DNA of 64,000 nucleotides from Lewinella sp038528965 (GTDB taxonomy: Bacteria; Bacteroidota; Bacteroidia; Chitinophagales; Saprospiraceae), in the NCBI GenBank assembly GCA_038528965.1, contig JBCBEC010000006.1, positions 186,001 through 250,000 on the forward strand, read 5' to 3'. Positions within the stretch are counted from its first letter, which is position 1; the number at the start of each line of letters is the position of its first letter. The translations under genes were made by a program, and so were the position numbers. The notes under the pieces were generated by a model that ran no database searches, was not told the DNA's origin, and was given only the letters and a program-made list of their open reading frames with translations. Below, piece after piece: positions 26,080-35,385 of this stretch.

Positions 26080-27723
26080 ATGCGTTTTTCTATTCTTGGC
26101 CTGCTTTGCTTTTGCCTTTTGCGTAGCCTCGGCGCTCAGGAGTGCGTGCCTGACCCCGGGCCGCCGCTATTCTTTGAGGATTTCGGGAGCGGTCCCAATC
26201 CTGGCCCGAACGTGGATAATGGGATCACCAACTTTACTTACGGCAGCATTGATGAAGGCCATTATGTGGTATCCAATACGACTGCACTGAACCTCGCGAA
26301 CTGGCACGACGGCATTGATAATACAGCGGGTGATACCGACGGCTACATGCTGATCTTCAATGCTACTAATGGCCCGGGGATATTCTATCAAATGACATTT
26401 GATAGCTTGTGTCCAAATACGGATTATATTGCCATTTACCATGTGGCTAACGTGTCCTTACCAGGGGCTTGTATTGGTTTTGCTGAACGCCCTAATGTCC
26501 GTATATCAGCACTGGACCCTACCAATGAGGCCGTACAATTTACCGAAGCCACCGGCGAAATATGGTACAGCAGCCTCCTGACCTGGTGGGAGTATTCCCT
26601 GCGGTTTCGTACTGATAATGATCAAACGTCTGTGTTAATAAGACTGGCCAACGAAGCCCCTGGTGGTTGCGGCAACGATTTGGCCATAGATGATATCAGC
26701 CTACACCTCTGCAATCTGGAAATAGAGCAAACCTTTGACCTCTGTGACTTGCCCGACGGCAGTATTACGGTAGGAGAAAACCTCTACACCGAACCGGGCA
26801 CCTACAACGATGCCGTACCTATCCCCAACTCTTGCAATGATACCCTCTTCACGACCACGCTAACCGGGCCAGTGCGCAGGCTTCCTCCCATTCGTTATAC
26901 CATTTGTGAAGGCGATACGCTCAACATTAGTGGTCAGATGTTTGCGGATAGTATCAGCTTTGTAGATACGCTAGCGAATTCTGATCCTGATTGTCCGCAG
27001 CTACAGCCCGTCGAAATTGTGGTGCAACCCTCCATTGGTGCCACCCAGGAGGTAGTGCTTTGTGATGGGGACAGCATTCAGGTAGGTAACAATTGGTACA
27101 GTGCCTCGGGTACTTATGTAGATTCACTCCAAAGCAGCACGGGATGTGATAGCGTAGTGATCACCTCCATCATTGCCGGAGCAATTGATGTAGCGGTAAG
27201 TCCAGCAAGCATTGACCTTGATTTCGGAGCCTCTATTTCATTGACGAGCACGGTAGACTTCTCTAATGACTTCATCCTAAGCTGGCAACCGCCCGAAGCT
27301 TTTTCCTGTGCAAGCTGTGCAGACCCCATCTTCCAACCTGCCGTATCGCAAACGTATCAGGTCATTGCTACCGACAACCCCTCAGGCTGTTCAGCAAGTG
27401 CAAGCATTGAAGTATTGGTACGCGGTTGCGAGAAAGTCTTTGTACCGAATGCCTTTAGCCCCAATTTTGACGCTGTAAACGATGAGCTCACCGTATTTGC
27501 CGAGCCCTGCTTTACCCGGCTCATCTCCTGGCGAATTTTTGATCGCTGGGGCGGGCAGGTATACGAGGCTGCAGACCAGGCGATGAACGGCAGTTTCATC
27601 GGCTGGGATGGGTTGGCCAGAGGGCAAGAAGTAACGCAGGGCGTTTATTCTTACCAGTTGGTGCTGGAGCGAACGGATGGGTCTATTCGGGAGATAAAGG
27701 GTGAGGTGATGTTGTTGCGATAA
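26080..27723 (+). CDS. T9SS type B secreted protein (gliding motility-associated CTD)
   Basis: The 547-residue protein starts with a signal peptide (residues 1-19, ending GAQ) and a MAM/jelly-roll-like domain (about 30-215, FEDFGSGPNPG and DDISLHLC). Two to three cysteine-containing repeats follow, each with a DLCDLPDGSITVG- or LCDGDSIQVGNNWYSASGTY-type phrase, and then a PKD-like segment. The last ~90 residues are the type B sorting domain: VFVPNAFSPNFDAVNDELTV, WRIFDRWGGQVYEA, WDGLARGQEV, GVYSYQLVL. It is expected on the cell surface; the function of the repeats is unknown. Confidence 0.88.
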   Translation: MRFSILGLLCFCLLRSLGAQECVPDPGPPLFFEDFGSGPNPGPNVDNGITNFTYGSIDEGHYVVSNTTALNLANWHDGIDNTAGDTDGYMLIFNATNGPGIFYQMTFDSLCPNTDYIAIYHVANVSLPGACIGFAERPNVRISALDPTNEAVQFTEATGEIWYSSLLTWWEYSLRFRTDNDQTSVLIRLANEAPGGCGNDLAIDDISLHLCNLEIEQTFDLCDLPDGSITVGENLYTEPGTYNDAVPIPNSCNDTLFTTTLTGPVRRLPPIRYTICEGDTLNISGQMFADSISFVDTLANSDPDCPQLQPVEIVVQPSIGATQEVVLCDGDSIQVGNNWYSASGTYVDSLQSSTGCDSVVITSIIAGAIDVAVSPASIDLDFGASISLTSTVDFSNDFILSWQPPEAFSCASCADPIFQPAVSQTYQVIATDNPSGCSASASIEVLVRGCEKVFVPNAFSPNFDAVNDELTVFAEPCFTRLISWRIFDRWGGQVYEAADQAMNGSFIGWDGLARGQEVTQGVYSYQLVLERTDGSIREIKGEVMLLR

Positions 27724-27749
27724 TGACGGTGGCAGAACCCCCAATTCCT

Positions 27750-28508
27750 TTAGCAACTATCGGAAATTCTGATGACCAGCGTACTACCAAACTGATAAAT
27801 CTCATATTCCCCACTAGGACCACCTATCCAAAATTTAAGCAGGAGCGGGCTTTGCTTAATAATTCGAAGTTGCTCCCTTCCGCTTAAAGTTCGCATCTGC
27901 TCATTATCATAAGCAAGCTGAAAGAACAAAAAGCCTATTTTCAAGCTGGCCTCTGGTAAAATAAAAACTTCTTCGTACCAGCCGACACTTCCACTTCTCT
28001 CGTAGATTCCCCCATTAGCAAAGCGGATTTTCTTATGCCAATACTCTGAATTTTGCTTGGCAAAACTACTTGAATCAACAGGGGTGGAAATTCTTCTGAG
28101 ATAAGACTCGAATCCTTCGGGATAGGCGTTAGCTTCATTTATCTCAATAATACGCATTGGTGGAAATTCGGATAAGTAGCCGTCAAATGCGTATCCTACT
28201 ATTTCCTCATATTTTACTTTGACCCAGCTCCCATCAACGTAGTAGCTATTGCCATCCTTACTGAACTCCTTTGAAAAAAGACCACGCACCTCTATTGAAG
28301 TATACTCAGCGGTTACTTCCAATATTTCTACCGCCTCGCCAAAAGGGATGGCACCAATAACTTTTGCCGTCTGCCAAGGCGTTTCTCGGATATTCAAACC
28401 AGACTTTGCCCAGTTGTAAGCAATGCTACTCTCGTTCGTATTAGCTTTACTTAATGATGCAACTCCTAACATCAGAAGGAGAAGTGAAAGACATCTTATA
28501 ATTTTCAT
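27750..28508 (-). CDS. Secreted SH3-domain (SH3b-like) protein
   Basis: The 252-residue protein has a signal peptide (residues 1-22, ending SKA). Residues ~30-110 look like a bacterial SH3 domain: the LNIRETPWQTAKVIGAIPFG phrase is the usual opening, and VGYAFDGYLSEFP the closing strand. The C-terminal ~130 residues are unrecognised. SH3b domains often bind peptidoglycan or peptides. It is convergent with the T9SS type B gene. Confidence 0.72.
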   Translation of the reverse strand: MKIIRCLSLLLLMLGVASLSKANTNESSIAYNWAKSGLNIRETPWQTAKVIGAIPFGEAVEILEVTAEYTSIEVRGLFSKEFSKDGNSYYVDGSWVKVKYEEIVGYAFDGYLSEFPPMRIIEINEANAYPEGFESYLRRISTPVDSSSFAKQNSEYWHKKIRFANGGIYERSGSVGWYEEVFILPEASLKIGFLFFQLAYDNEQMRTLSGREQLRIIKQSPLLLKFWIGGPSGEYEIYQFGSTLVIRISDSC

Positions 28509-28840
28509 GAAACGTGTTTACTGGTTTGTAAAATGAAGGCTCTGCCTATTGAAAGAGGAGAATACCAACCCACGTCTTGCTCCCCGAATTCTCCCCATCA
28601 CTAGCCCTAATTTCTATTCATTTCGGTCCTCCAGCTACCATTCATTAGCAAGTGGTTTGACTCAATTAGTATCTGTACGTACTAGACACGATCTTCGTAC
28701 GCCATACAAGGCTTGAGTTTTTCTCACCCAAACGCAACGAAATGACACCTTGAGACGTATTAATAGCATCGCCAACGAACTTATTAGACAAGCCTAAAAG
28801 TATATCTTTGCGCAGTCTAATTAAGTTAGTAATACGCCAA
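28509..28840 (+). promoter_or_regulatory. Upstream region of the TonB receptor gene with a -7-like box
   Basis: This 332-bp non-coding stretch lies between divergent genes. It contains TATCTTTG at 28803-28810, a full match to TAnnTTTG, about 30 bp before the receptor ATG; a TTG at the expected -33 distance is not clear. No RNA, repeat or coding remnant was recognised in the rest. Confidence 0.4.
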
Positions 28841-31213
28841 ATGAAGGGATTCAATTACAATAAGATAATACTACCCGCACTGCTGCTTTTCTTTGCACTT
28901 ACAGTATATGGGCAAAACGCCACCCTTAGTGGTAATGTAAGTGAGCAATCTGGAGAACCAATGGGCGCTGCTACTATTGCTCTAGAAGGAAGCACTTTGG
29001 GAACGATCACGGATGAGAATGGTAACTATACTATCGGGGATATTCCACCTGGTACCTACACCGTCAAAGCTACCTTTTTGGGTTACTTATCCGTATCCGA
29101 GGAGATTACGTTAAAAGAGGGACAATCGCTGGAGCGAAACTTTTCCTTACGGGAAGATGCCTTGAATCTGGAGGGGGTAGTAGTATCCGGTACGCGCTAT
29201 GAACAAGATAGAATCAACAATCCCGTAGTGGTGAGTTTGATTGATGACAAGTTGTTTAATGCAACTCAGTCCATTGCGATCTCCGAAGGAATCAACTATC
29301 AACCTGGGGTACGCGTGGAGACCAACTGTCAGAACTGTGGATTTACTCAAGTCCGACTTAATGGACTGGAGGGTGCCTACTCGCAAATTCTGGTTAATAG
29401 CCGTGCGGTTTTCAGTGCACTGAATAGCGTTTACGGACTCGATCAGATACCGACCAATATCGTAGAACGCGTAGAAGTAGTACGTAGTGGAGGCTCTGCT
29501 TTATACGGTTCCAATGCTATTGGTGGCACCATCAATATCATCACCAAGGACCCTGTAGATAATGCCTGGGAGTTGCGCTCCAATACAGCTATCATTGCTG
29601 GGGACGTAGTTGACCAAACCTTCAACCTGAATGGCTCCATTGCTAATGAAGAACTGACTAGTGGGGTCACCGTCTACGGCATGAGCCGCAACCGCGGTAG
29701 TTATGACGCCAATGGGGATGGTTTTACAGAGCTGGTGCAGCTGGAGAACACGGTCTTGGGTGCAAAGGCCTTCTTTAAACCAGGAGACCGCAGTAAAATC
29801 ACCTTGGATTTTAGCGCTTTGGAAGAATACCGCCGAGGCGGTAACCGCCTGGATCTAGCCCCTCACTTTACGGATATCACAGAAGAGCTGGACCACAATA
29901 CCTTTTTTGGTGGTATCAACTACGAGCAATGGAGCAAGAACGACCGGAATAAATTCTCTTTCTACGCCTCCACACAAAACACCCAACGCGATAGTTACTA
30001 CGGTGGCCTGGGAGGTGGAAGAACCGCCGAGGATAGCACCCTGGCCATCAATGCCTATGGCTTAACAGAGGACTTGGCGATAGTGGCAGGAGCTCAGCTC
30101 AACCATTATTTCAAAAATAATGATGTGATCACTATTGGTGTTGAAAACCAGACGTACGATACCCAAGATGAAATTGCTGGCTATAACCGTTTGGTGGATC
30201 AGCAAGTGAACTCCACGGGTTTCTTCGCCCAGTACGAGTGGAAGCCTACGAGTAGACTCACCGCTTTGCTTGGAGGTAGATATGACATTTCCAATATCAA
30301 TGGATTCTACGCCGTGGCTGACGAAGAAAGGAAGTCGGATGTGGACGTTGCAGTATTCAGCCCTCGGGCCACTATTTTGTATCAAATCAACGAGAACCTA
30401 CGATTCCGAGGAGGCTACGCCCGCGGATTCCGTGCGCCACAGGCCTTTAATGAAGACCTGCACATCTCTTCTGCCGGTGGTGATCAAGTATTTATTCTCC
30501 TTTCTGAGGATTTGGATAAGGAAACTTCAAATGCCTTCACGGGCTCGCTGAACTATACCAAGAACGTAGGACTGGCACAGATCAACTTGTTGATAGAAGG
30601 GTTTTACACCCAATTGCAGAATCCTTTTACCCAGGTTAGCCGGGGAGACATCGGCGACATCATTCTAGAGGAAGTGGTCAACGGATCGGGAGCCACGGTA
30701 GCCGGAGTGAACTTTGAAACAGGTTATTCCCCTTCCGACAAATTTGCCTTCCAAATGGGAGGTACCCTCCAGCAAACCAGCTACGACGAGACGCAGGAAA
30801 TCTTTGCCCCAGAAGACACAGATGGTGAAAATGCCATTACGGTAGATGAATTTGTCAGAGCGCCCAACCTTTATGGCTACTTCACTTCTTTCTACAATTT
30901 TTCTGATGTATTTCAAATTGATTTGACTGGAACGTACACCGGTCCGATGGTCGTGCCGCGCGTGGTAGGTGCCAATGGCTCACCAGACTTATTGGACTCC
31001 GATCCATTTTTTGATGTCAATCTAAAGGCCAGTTATCATTTCGATGTAGCTGATGATTTTCACCTGGAGTTGAGCGGTGGTGTGCGTAATCTCTTCGACA
31101 GCTACCAGCCGGAGTTTGATTCAGGACCAGAACGTGATTCGGACTTTATATACGGGCCAGCAGCGCCGCGTTCGGTTTTCATCTCCGTAAAAATTGGCAA
31201 TCTGCACAAATGA
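28841..31213 (+). CDS. TonB-dependent receptor
   Basis: The 790-residue outer-membrane receptor for TonB-energised uptake has a signal peptide (to about residue 24), a CarboxypepD_reg-like domain (about 26-108, GNVSEQSGEPMGAATIALEG), a plug domain (about 115-240, ending VVRSGGSALYGSNAIGGTIN) and a 22-strand-type barrel to the C-terminus (final strand AAPRSVFISVKI). The plug has a Cys pair in TNCQNCGFTQVRLNG (C163, C166), conserved in one Bacteroidota subgroup as I remember it. The ligand is unknown. The ATG at 28841 directly precedes the signal peptide. The stop overlaps the start of the thioredoxin-like gene (ATGA), implying translational coupling. Confidence 0.92.
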   Translation: MKGFNYNKIILPALLLFFALTVYGQNATLSGNVSEQSGEPMGAATIALEGSTLGTITDENGNYTIGDIPPGTYTVKATFLGYLSVSEEITLKEGQSLERNFSLREDALNLEGVVVSGTRYEQDRINNPVVVSLIDDKLFNATQSIAISEGINYQPGVRVETNCQNCGFTQVRLNGLEGAYSQILVNSRAVFSALNSVYGLDQIPTNIVERVEVVRSGGSALYGSNAIGGTINIITKDPVDNAWELRSNTAIIAGDVVDQTFNLNGSIANEELTSGVTVYGMSRNRGSYDANGDGFTELVQLENTVLGAKAFFKPGDRSKITLDFSALEEYRRGGNRLDLAPHFTDITEELDHNTFFGGINYEQWSKNDRNKFSFYASTQNTQRDSYYGGLGGGRTAEDSTLAINAYGLTEDLAIVAGAQLNHYFKNNDVITIGVENQTYDTQDEIAGYNRLVDQQVNSTGFFAQYEWKPTSRLTALLGGRYDISNINGFYAVADEERKSDVDVAVFSPRATILYQINENLRFRGGYARGFRAPQAFNEDLHISSAGGDQVFILLSEDLDKETSNAFTGSLNYTKNVGLAQINLLIEGFYTQLQNPFTQVSRGDIGDIILEEVVNGSGATVAGVNFETGYSPSDKFAFQMGGTLQQTSYDETQEIFAPEDTDGENAITVDEFVRAPNLYGYFTSFYNFSDVFQIDLTGTYTGPMVVPRVVGANGSPDLLDSDPFFDVNLKASYHFDVADDFHLELSGGVRNLFDSYQPEFDSGPERDSDFIYGPAAPRSVFISVKIGNLHK

Positions 31214-31683
31214 TAAAACGAGCAATCTCCATCTTAACGATTTCGCTCTTCCTGTATGCGCCTTTAGGTGCACAAGAAGCGGAGTTCGTGCACTGGCTCA
31301 GCTTTGAACAACTCGAAGACTCCCTGGCCGTGCAGCCCAAAAAAGTCTTCATTGATTTCTATACCGATTGGTGTGTTTACTGCCGCAAAATGGACCAGGC
31401 AGTTTTCACCAAGCCGGAGGTAATAGCTGCATTCAAGGAGGAATACTACGCAGTGCGATTTGATGCGGAATCCGATTCAGTGGTAAATTTCGGTGGACGC
31501 GAATTCATCAATGACCAGCTAGAGCAGTCTCGCAACCCGCTGCACCAAATTGCCCAGCTACTGGCGCTACGGGATGGGCAATTTACTGCGCCCACAATAC
31601 TTATTTTAGATGAGGATTTTAAAGTTACCGCCCGATATTTTGAATACATGAGCAGTGAGCGTTTGCTACGGGCATTGGAGTGA
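31210..31683 (+). CDS. Periplasmic thioredoxin-like protein
   Basis: The 157-residue protein has a signal peptide (residues 1-21, ending GAQ) and a thioredoxin fold of the Thioredoxin_7/DUF255 type. The active site DFYTDWCVYCRKM gives C55-x-x-C58, and the cis-proline region is FTAPTILILDED. It would act in the periplasm, either reducing or oxidising cysteines. Coupling to the TonB receptor suggests a joint function, for example keeping receptor plug cysteines or a captured ligand in a given redox state; this is inference. Confidence 0.87.
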   Translation: MIKRAISILTISLFLYAPLGAQEAEFVHWLSFEQLEDSLAVQPKKVFIDFYTDWCVYCRKMDQAVFTKPEVIAAFKEEYYAVRFDAESDSVVNFGGREFINDQLEQSRNPLHQIAQLLALRDGQFTAPTILILDEDFKVTARYFEYMSSERLLRALE

Positions 31684-31775
31684 TAACCATAAGCAGGCGA
31701 ACACTTCCTGCAATTTGTCATAGTTAGCTAATTTGGATATCGTTTTTTCGTTCACCCTCCTCTCAAAACAATATG

Positions 31776-31801
31776 CTATCTCCGCCGTTTTGCCGAGATA
31801 G
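31776..31801 (-). terminator. Hairpin after the hypothetical gene, possible terminator
   Basis: CTATCTC at 31776-31782 pairs with GAGATAG at 31795-31801, with a partly paired CGCCG/CCG interior. It starts 3 bp from the stop codon on the reverse strand. The T tract is weak (CATATTGTTTTG), so termination is uncertain. Confidence 0.4.
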
Positions 31802-31803
31802 AA

Positions 31804-32325
31804 TTACTCCTTGATGTTCCTTCTCATTTCCTCTTGCCAAATACTGAATTGTTCCGGATAACCATCGGTTACCCTTTTCATCACATATGAGTTGTCTTCT
31901 TGTGGAGCAAACTTCTCATATTCTACTTCGACCAGATCTAAAGACTGCCTTTTCAATTCTCCCCTGATCTGTACCAGCTTTTCAACTCCTTCTTTAGAAA
32001 AGAAATGAATCGCATTCAAGTGATTATGTCCTGAAGGATCTATCATTCCACATAGTAATTCGAATTCTGTTTTATTAAGTTGGCATTTCATTAGAAACTC
32101 GGAATACACATTTATACCAAGCACACTGTTCGCAAAATAAGTGAAATCGTACAGTCCATGCATAGCCTCTGCTTTCACAATTTCAAATAATTCAAGCCAT
32201 TGATCACTTGATATTGACCTCCAATCTGAAGAGCGGTTCAACATAAAACTCGAAAAGGAAGACGGAGCAGAAGGGAAAGCTATTAATCTGTCGACCACCA
32301 GTTTCTTTAATTGTTCAAAGTCCAT
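31804..32325 (-). CDS. Hypothetical cytosolic protein
   Basis: The 173-residue protein has no signal peptide or membrane segment and is rich in Phe, Leu and Glu. No motif is recognised; a phrase such as FFSKEGVEKLVQIRGELKRQ suggests a helical C-terminal half. The start is ATG at 32325. It lies downstream of the HxlR gene on the same strand (39-bp gap) and may be co-transcribed with it. Confidence 0.6.
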   Translation of the reverse strand: MDFEQLKKLVVDRLIAFPSAPSSFSSFMLNRSSDWRSISSDQWLELFEIVKAEAMHGLYDFTYFANSVLGINVYSEFLMKCQLNKTEFELLCGMIDPSGHNHLNAIHFFSKEGVEKLVQIRGELKRQSLDLVEVEYEKFAPQEDNSYVMKRVTDGYPEQFSIWQEEMRRNIKE

Positions 32326-32364
32326 ATTGACCTACTTGATGACTAAAAGCGTGAATAGTCAGGA

Positions 32365-32748
32365 TTATTTGCCTTTGAGTTCTCTCCTTTCAAGAATGCC
32401 CGGAGCCTGTTTGGTAATCCAAATTATTAATGGCGCTGCCTGCTCAACGTACTCCTTTCCCAAATCCGTTAATTGATATTCTACCTTTACTGGTACTTCC
32501 TGATACACGGTTCTTAGGATATAACCATCTCTTTCCAGCCGTTTTAGTCGCTCAGTGAGAATCTTAGAAGAGATGCCTTGAACCAGGCTCTTCAATTCAT
32601 TGAATCTAAGCCGGGCGTGTACCCTCAGAAAGAAGAAGATTAGAATACTCCATTTGTCGGATACCACTGAAAACACTTCCCTTACTGGACAATTAGCGAG
32701 ATCAACCGTGCTAAGCTTGTCGTATATTTTTTTCAATCTTTCTTGCAT
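32365..32748 (-). CDS. HxlR family transcriptional regulator
   Basis: The 127-residue winged-helix protein of the HxlR (MarR-related) family has the signature CPVREVFSVVSDKWSILIFF with the conserved N-terminal Cys (C20), recognition helix GISSKILTERLKRLERDGYI and the wing VKVEYQLTDLGKEY. HxlR proteins often respond to aldehydes, quinones or thiol stress through cysteine. It is divergent from an alpha/beta hydrolase gene across 159 bp holding paired inverted repeats, so it probably regulates that gene and itself. Confidence 0.92.
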   Translation of the reverse strand: MQERLKKIYDKLSTVDLANCPVREVFSVVSDKWSILIFFFLRVHARLRFNELKSLVQGISSKILTERLKRLERDGYILRTVYQEVPVKVEYQLTDLGKEYVEQAAPLIIWITKQAPGILERRELKGK

Positions 32749-32839
32749 CGCAACTCATTGATTATCAACAACAGTTTCCCAATAGAAACTTAATTACAAT
32801 CATGTAACTTGTTGTTTTTGAACCGTTTAAGGAATACCT

Positions 32840-32868
32840 TTACTTTACAAAAGTAACTTAGTTTACTT
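32840..32868. promoter_or_regulatory. Candidate HxlR operator (two overlapping inverted repeats)
   Basis: TTACTTT-ACA-AAAGTAA at 32840-32856 is a perfect 7-bp inverted repeat. Its right half is shared with a second one, AAGTAA-CTTAGT-TTACTT at 32851-32868. It lies in the spacer between the HxlR gene and the divergent hydrolase, 40-68 bp before the hydrolase ATG. The half-site TTACTT/AAGTAA is also found beside the second HxlR gene (62616-62698). Confidence 0.6.
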
Positions 32869-32907
32869 AATGAATCAAACTTATTCTTAAACGCCTTTGA
32901 GAATTAT

Positions 32908-33840
32908 ATGAAGACCACTGCTCTTAAAACTCCACAGCGCGAATTGAAAGAAATGTCCAGACAGAATGCCTCCATCGAAAAGATGATCGTACAACAAGAA
33001 GAAGTGCAAATTAAATGCGCCGATGGTTTTATCCTAGCAGGCACCTTGTACGAACCAGGTGAGGTAAAGGGAGCGGTATTGGTAGCTCCTGCAACCGGTA
33101 TTAAAAGAAGGTTTTATCACGCCTTTTCCAGCTTTTTGGCTCAAAACGGTTACGCAGCCTTGGCCTTTGAGAACCGAGGAATTGGGGACTCCAAACGTGG
33201 AGACATTAATAGTGGAAATCCATCTCTTCACGATTGGGGCAAATTAGACATGGCAGCCGCACTTGAATTATTGCAAGAACGGTATCCAGATATAAAGTAC
33301 CATTTGGTGGGGCACAGTGCTGGTGGACAGCTGGTTGGGCTGATGAACAATGCACAAGATTTGACCTCCATATTTAATTTCGGTTGTTCATCGGGTAGCA
33401 TCAACAATGCGACCTATCCGTATAAGTTTGCCTTCCATTTTTGGATCAATTTTGTCATCCCAGTTAGTAACTTTCTATTTGGTCACGTAAAGTCTCAATG
33501 GTTTGGGATGGGAGAACCGCTCCCCAAAAAAGTAGCTTCAGATTGGAGTAGATACTGCAATGGTTCAGGCTATGTAAAAGTAGACTTAAACAATCTTATA
33601 CAACACCATTGGTATGACCAGCTGAAGATACCCTCTCTTTGGTTACACGCTACCGACGACCAGATTGCGAACCTGGCCAATGTGAAGGATATGATTCGGG
33701 TGTATTCCAAGCTTAAATACGAAATTATCACACTAGAGCCTGGAGAACTTGGTTTCCAAGAAATTGGGCATATGGGCTTTTTTAGCTCGAAGAAAAAGTC
33801 GTTGTGGAAATATGCTATTGATTGGTTGAACCAGCAGTAG
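32908..33840 (+). CDS. Alpha/beta hydrolase (YheT/serine-esterase type)
   Basis: The 310-residue cytosolic alpha/beta hydrolase has the nucleophile elbow GHSAGG (about residues 133-138), the oxyanion-side GIKRRFYHAFSSFL, the acid in ATDDQIANLANV, and the catalytic His in EIGHMGFFSSKKKS. The family covers esterases and lipases. It is transcribed away from the HxlR gene, probably under its control. The start is ATG at 32908. Confidence 0.85.
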   Translation: MKTTALKTPQRELKEMSRQNASIEKMIVQQEEVQIKCADGFILAGTLYEPGEVKGAVLVAPATGIKRRFYHAFSSFLAQNGYAALAFENRGIGDSKRGDINSGNPSLHDWGKLDMAAALELLQERYPDIKYHLVGHSAGGQLVGLMNNAQDLTSIFNFGCSSGSINNATYPYKFAFHFWINFVIPVSNFLFGHVKSQWFGMGEPLPKKVASDWSRYCNGSGYVKVDLNNLIQHHWYDQLKIPSLWLHATDDQIANLANVKDMIRVYSKLKYEIITLEPGELGFQEIGHMGFFSSKKKSLWKYAIDWLNQQ

Positions 33841-33909
33841 CTACAATTGGATACTATTATGCGAAGGCTGTAACTTATAGTCTTCCAGTTCGTCTTTTCT
33901 TAAAAAACC

Positions 33910-35355
33910 ATGCAGTTCTCTTCTTTACTGGCCGTATCGCTTTTGATGCTTAGCATCACAACAAAAGCAGATGCGCTCCATCTATATCCAATCACTCCAA
34001 CTGCGTCAACTATAATCTCTGCCGAGGAAAAAGCAGATTTGTTACTACAGGCCTTCTTGAAAAAGACCAGAGTAGCTGGTGTATCCGTATCGGTCAACCG
34101 CGCTGGAAACCTCATCTACTCCAAAGGGGTTGGCTATGCCAATATAGTGGAAGAAATTCCAATGGAACCCAGTAGTCAAATTCGAACCGCCTCGGTGGCT
34201 AAAGTCATCACCGCTACCGCACTGGGAAAATTAGCTACAGATGGAAAACTGGATTTCGATCTAGCAATCGGCAATTATATTCCAAACTTAGCGGAACCCT
34301 ACGCCAGCTTAACCACCCGGCAAATTGCGGGTCATACGGCGGGTATCCCACATCGCCCTTCCTCCAAGCAGGCTATGCGAAAACACTATAATGCTGTACA
34401 AGAAACCATAGTCTTCTTTGAAGACACTCCTTTATTATTTGAACCGAATACAGCTTACGAGTACTCTACACTGGGCTACAACTTACTAGCGATCCTAATA
34501 GAAGAAGTGAGTGGTAAACGCTACGAAGACTACCTACAAAAAGATGTCTTTGCACCTCTAAACATGTTACAGACCTTCCCGGAAAACATCAAAGAACTCC
34601 ATGCCCAAAATGCTAGTTCTTATTATATAAAAAATGGTCAACCCAGACTGGATAAGAGACTTGTAGACGGTAGCTATAAGCTGGCAGGAGCAGGATTCCG
34701 AAGTACGTCGGCGGACCTGGCCAATATGATGAATGCTTACTTCAACGGATTTCTGGCTGAGGATGTAGTCAGCAACATGTTTACCACCAATACGTTAGCG
34801 AATGGAGAATTGACCAACGTTGGAATTGGTTGGCGTCTAAGCGAAGACTTCCAAGGCCGACCAACAGTAGAGCACGCAGGGGCCTGGCAAGGTGCCAGAA
34901 CCCTCATCGCCCATTATCCGGATGAGCAATTGACCGTTTCCATTATGATCAACACCAAATGCAGCATCTTTATAGAAGAAACCGCTCAGATCATAGCGCA
35001 ATTATTCCTGGAAGCGCAAAATACGCCAGCAGTCATAGGTGAAGTCAATACGCCCCTCAAAGTAGTAGAAAACCACTTCAATGATCAAGATGAATACTTT
35101 ACCGGAAAGTTGATCATGACTGATGAAGGGATCGGAGAATTAAACATCGAAGCCGAACGAAACTGGCTTGGGCGCAACCAGATATTCTACTTGTCTTCGT
35201 CCAATAACTTTGTACTTTCAACTACGTTTGGGCTCTTATACCTAAGACTAGAATTCACTCCTACGATAGAAGGAAAAGTCTTCTTGTACCAAAGCTTAAA
35301 TGACCCACACCACCCTCGTGGCGAGCCGATGCTGTATTTTGAGCAAGCAAATTAA
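33910..35355 (+). CDS. Serine hydrolase (beta-lactamase/penicillin-binding-like, AmpC fold)
   Basis: The 481-residue protein has a signal peptide (residues 1-22), the SxxK motif S95-V-A-K98 (IRTASVAKV), the second motif YEYSTLGYN where the usual Asn of YxN is Thr, and a third motif VEHAGAWQGAR in place of KTG. The C-terminal ~110 residues form an additional beta domain (DEYFTGKLIMTDEGIGELNI). Family members include esterases, D-aminopeptidases and beta-lactamases; a resistance function is not implied. It lies 69 bp after the hydrolase and could be part of the same regulon. Confidence 0.85.
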   Translation: MQFSSLLAVSLLMLSITTKADALHLYPITPTASTIISAEEKADLLLQAFLKKTRVAGVSVSVNRAGNLIYSKGVGYANIVEEIPMEPSSQIRTASVAKVITATALGKLATDGKLDFDLAIGNYIPNLAEPYASLTTRQIAGHTAGIPHRPSSKQAMRKHYNAVQETIVFFEDTPLLFEPNTAYEYSTLGYNLLAILIEEVSGKRYEDYLQKDVFAPLNMLQTFPENIKELHAQNASSYYIKNGQPRLDKRLVDGSYKLAGAGFRSTSADLANMMNAYFNGFLAEDVVSNMFTTNTLANGELTNVGIGWRLSEDFQGRPTVEHAGAWQGARTLIAHYPDEQLTVSIMINTKCSIFIEETAQIIAQLFLEAQNTPAVIGEVNTPLKVVENHFNDQDEYFTGKLIMTDEGIGELNIEAERNWLGRNQIFYLSSSNNFVLSTTFGLLYLRLEFTPTIEGKVFLYQSLNDPHHPRGEPMLYFEQAN

Positions 35356-35385
35356 GAGACCTAATGCTCCGAAGTTTGTCTTCTC

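Noticed and set aside
30062..30385. 107-codon open frame antisense to the TonB receptor
   Set aside because: Shadow of a well-supported gene; composition follows the complementary codon pattern.
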